A stretch of DNA of 6,902 nt from DATMER01 sp036277235 (lineage in GTDB: Bacteria; Acidobacteriota; Thermoanaerobaculia; Multivoradales; UBA5704): positions 1 to 6,902 of the forward strand of contig DASUNJ010000320.1 of assembly GCA_036277235.1 (NCBI GenBank). Reading direction: 5' to 3'. Below the pieces are notes generated by a model. It was not told the origin of the DNA. It searched no databases and saw only the letters and a program-made list of their open reading frames with translations. Made by a program: the position numbers and the translations under genes. The stretch's first letter is position 1. Each line of letters begins with the position of its first letter. This document shows positions 5,798 to 6,902 of this stretch, one piece after another.

Positions 5798-5826
5798 GGG
5801 AGTGATTGTACCTGGCGAGAGCATCG
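5755..5826 (-). repeat. Direct repeat copy 2 of the AbrB promoter and first 14 codons
   Basis: Aligned with 6481-6553 it differs by five substitutions and one single-base gap; the coding part (5755-5799) differs at one position in 45. The edge at 5755 is sharp. The other edge fades after GCATCG. Confidence 0.85.
5805..5810 (-). promoter_or_regulatory. -10 box of the captured AbrB promoter
   Basis: TACAAT on the minus strand lies 7 nt before the leader ATG at 5797, the same geometry as in the intact AbrB gene. Transcription would start at or next to the ATG, giving a leaderless message through 5797-5285. No convincing -35 is seen. Confidence 0.45.
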
Positions 5827-5898
5827 CTGCGGACCTTTCGTCCTCTCTCTTCAGGTCTTCCCCTGTACAGCATGCTCGGAGCAAGCCATGATTTTGCC

Positions 5899-6153
5899 AT
5901 GGCAAACCTTCAGGTCAAGAACCTCCCGGATGCTCTGCACCAACGCCTGCGGAACTATGCGCAGAAGCACCACCGGACGATCAGCGACATCGCCTTGGAA
6001 GCCATCGAGCGCGAGATGGCGCGTTACGATTGGCGCGAAAAGCTCTCGCAGCGGCCCTCCACCGACCTCGGGGAGTCAGCCGCCTCGCTGCTGGAGCAGG
6101 AGAGGCAGCAGCGCGAGAGCGATCTCGCCGACGCGAGGATCAGGCTGTCGTAG
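5899..6153 (+). CDS. Ribbon-helix-helix antitoxin (FitA/Arc-like), orphan
   Basis: The gene encodes 84 aa from ATG 5899. The start is chosen because MANLQVKNLP is the usual beginning of this antitoxin family; the frame is open further upstream, but that part shows no similarity and the Shine-Dalgarno signal is weak either way. Residues 3-11 (NLQVKNLPD) form the DNA-contacting beta-strand, and residues ~12-40 the two helices (ALHQRLRNYAQKHH, then RTISDIALEAIEREMAR). The tail (TDLGESAASLLEQERQQRE) is the type of region that binds a PIN-domain toxin. Such antitoxins normally repress their own operon and neutralise a VapC ribonuclease encoded immediately downstream. No toxin follows: the next sequence is antisense to the gutted PIN remnant of the opposing module, and the last ~10 codons (ADARIRLS) lie within that antisense overlap. 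The C-terminus may thus be a recombination product. Confidence 0.75.
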   Translation: MANLQVKNLPDALHQRLRNYAQKHHRTISDIALEAIEREMARYDWREKLSQRPSTDLGESAASLLEQERQQRESDLADARIRLS

Positions 6154-6260
6154 CTCGTTCCGCCGACGAGGTTGCGGTGACTCAGGTTTTGAAGCAGGTC
6201 CCAGCCTTCGTCTCCCTCAAGCCCGACGAGGTTCGACCGATTCCGGAACGAACCGGTCAC
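6024..6260 (-). pseudogene. Gutted PIN-domain (VapC-like) toxin remnant
   Basis: The GTG at 6258-6260 overlaps the AbrB stop as GTGA, the usual antitoxin-toxin coupling. The 78-codon frame lacks the N-terminal PIN strand with its first catalytic Asp, but residues 20-46 (WDLLQNLSHRNLVGGTSYDSL, then ILASAR) match the second half of PIN toxins, where (V/A)GG..YDAL...A.A is typical and the Asp of YDSL (Asp38) is a metal ligand. The match ends near 6123; the rest of the frame is just the antisense of the FitA-like gene. So both the N-terminal half and the last metal-binding segment are missing. Intact relatives are about 130 aa. An active ribonuclease is not expected. The assignment rests on motif recollection, not a database search. 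Confidence 0.6.
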
Positions 6261-6523
6261 TCATCGCGCTCACGCATCTCCCGCCGGACCTGTTCCACTG
6301 TGGCCTCTGTGAGCGCCGGCCCTTCCTCGGCCGGTACCGCGATACGGAGAGGACCCTTCTGGACAATCCGGACCTGGCGAGGTACGGGCTCGATCTCGAT
6401 CCGCCCCTCTCGGGCCGTGATCCGCAAATTCATGCCTGGGAGGATTCCCGCCTCCTCGCGAACTGTCTTGGGCAGGACGAGTCGTCCGGCAGAATCCATG
6501 GTGGTCTGGATGGCATTCTTCAT
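6257..6523 (-). CDS. AbrB/SpoVT-type antitoxin (VapB-like)
   Basis: The gene encodes 88 aa, an intact-looking member of the SpoVT-AbrB swapped-hairpin antitoxins. Residues ~4-45 show the signature AIQTTMDSAGRLVLPKTVREEAGILPGMNLRI, then EGRIEIEPV, the DNA-binding domain that dimerises and represses its own promoter. The C-terminal part (GPALTEATVEQVRREMRERD) is the acidic/helical segment that wraps the cognate PIN toxin. The toxin reading frame begins by overlapping the stop (GTGA) but is gutted, so this antitoxin has probably outlived its toxin. The start is fixed by family alignment and by the TACAAT -10 only 7 nt upstream, which implies a leaderless mRNA without Shine-Dalgarno. A duplicate of its 5' end is at 5755-5826 and a decayed one at 5173-5204. 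Confidence 0.85.
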   Translation of the reverse strand: MKNAIQTTMDSAGRLVLPKTVREEAGILPGMNLRITAREGRIEIEPVPRQVRIVQKGPLRIAVPAEEGPALTEATVEQVRREMRERDE

Positions 6524-6530
6524 GGCGACG

Positions 6531-6572
6531 ATTGTACCGTGGCGAGAGCATCGGAGCCGCCGGCTGGCTCCG
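6531..6572 (-). promoter_or_regulatory. AbrB antitoxin promoter with overlapping inverted repeat
   Basis: TACAAT (6531-6536, minus strand) is a good -10 located 7 nt from the ATG. The -35 zone overlaps a perfect inverted repeat, CGGAGCC (6552-6558) and GGCTCCG (6566-6572) around a 7-nt centre, well placed for autorepression by the antitoxin. This dyad is not kept in the duplicate copies, so its role as operator is only inference. Confidence 0.4.
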
Positions 6573-6892
6573 GGCCGCCTCCGGCAAGTTTCGCGCCGTC
6601 CAGACCACTGATCTCATTCGGGAGGGGCGGGAAAGGTCCTCTTTGTCGCAGAGAGCGTCTTCTGCTCTGCGCGCCCATGCTTGCTACTCCCCGAGGAGGC
6701 GCTGCCTTGGGTCTCCAGCCGCGCAAAGATTCTCTCCCCCGGCGATCCACGCCTTGTGGGTATGAACATTTGTCGCGAAGCCCTTTCAGTCTGAAACAAG
6801 TAACTCGTGACGCGGCTCATGGTGCGCGCATAAAGTCGCAGAGAGAGCTCTCTTTGTCGCAGGTCAACCCTTCCGCTCCGCACGGAGGGCGT

Positions 6893-6902
6893 ATGGCAAG
6901 GA
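6893..6902 (+). CDS. Possible gene start running off the right edge
   Basis: ATGGCAAGGA begins 3 nt after GGAGGG (6884-6889), a plausible though close Shine-Dalgarno. The GGAGGG is part of an imperfect hairpin (6868-6875 with 6883-6889). Only three codons are visible, so this is speculative. Confidence 0.2.

Larger units (their letters stand above)
6524..6902. other. About 380 bp without a recognisable gene; short direct repeats and dyads
   Basis: After the AbrB promoter I find no convincing coding sequence; the longest minus-strand frame (6614-6883) has no recognisable motif and unusual composition for this genome. TTTGTCGC occurs three times in the same direction (6642-6649, 6769-6776, 6853-6860). 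A 13-nt repeat CTCTTTGTCGCAG is at 6639-6651 and 6850-6862, and GTCGCAGAGAG at 6645-6655 and 6835-6845. Dyads: TTTCAGTCTGAAA (6784-6796) and AGAGAGCTCTCT (6842-6853). Confidence 0.6.

Noticed and set aside
6614..6883. An 89-codon minus-strand frame near the right edge
   Set aside because: It has no Shine-Dalgarno, no recognisable motif and atypical composition, and it overlaps the short repeats, so it is probably not coding.
1..6902. tRNA, rRNA, riboswitch or transposase genes
   Set aside because: I saw no clover-leaf, rRNA signature, riboswitch core or DDE/HUH transposase motif on either strand.

Overview
The window is GC-rich chromosomal DNA, by eye about two thirds G+C, from a Gram-negative bacterium. 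A C-terminal Omp85/BamA-type outer-membrane barrel, two signal peptides and an exported beta-propeller show the two-membrane envelope. The fusion of TolB-like propeller repeats to an Omp85 barrel, the class II-type phosphodiesterase and the secreted PQQ-like propeller remind me of Acidobacteriota or a neighbouring environmental phylum. That assignment is from memory of family distributions and is not proven here.

Left part (1-5008) holds ordinary housekeeping or envelope genes. First is the 3' part of a large protein with TolB-like repeats and an Omp85 barrel (2-2158). An elaborate nested inverted repeat with strong G-quadruplex potential follows (2165-2289). Next comes a metallo-beta-lactamase-fold cyclic-nucleotide phosphodiesterase with a near-leaderless extended -10 promoter (2346-3107), then a small secreted two-cysteine protein (3196-3549). 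Converging on it, with 10 bp between the stop codons, is an exported seven-repeat PQQ-like beta-propeller protein on the minus strand (3560-5008).

Right part (5009-6902) is an accessory region of small, partly broken toxin-antitoxin-type modules. From right to left on the minus strand there is an intact AbrB-type antitoxin (6257-6523), overlapped by GTGA with a gutted PIN/VapC toxin remnant (6024-6260). Facing it on the plus strand is a ribbon-helix-helix (FitA-like) antitoxin with no toxin (5899-6153). Further left a second copy of the AbrB promoter and first 14 codons (5755-5826) now leads, through a 22-codon micro-ORF ending one base before the next ATG, into a 90-aa unknown gene (5455-5727). 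That gene overlaps by 7 bp a 58-aa miniature retropepsin-like gene (5285-5461) that looks internally deleted. A third, decayed copy of the same promoter/start sequence lies at 5173-5204, so three same-direction copies bracket two small modules. Upstream of the PQQ-like gene two 15-bp palindromes sit exactly 32 bp apart.

Main interpretation: antitoxins appear to have been kept while their toxins were disarmed by deletion, in an array of modules delimited by a shared promoter/start-codon repeat. The repeats, overlaps and reading frames are seen directly; the deletion history and its mechanism are inference. The last 380 bp hold no recognisable gene, only short direct repeats and dyads and a possible gene start at the right edge.
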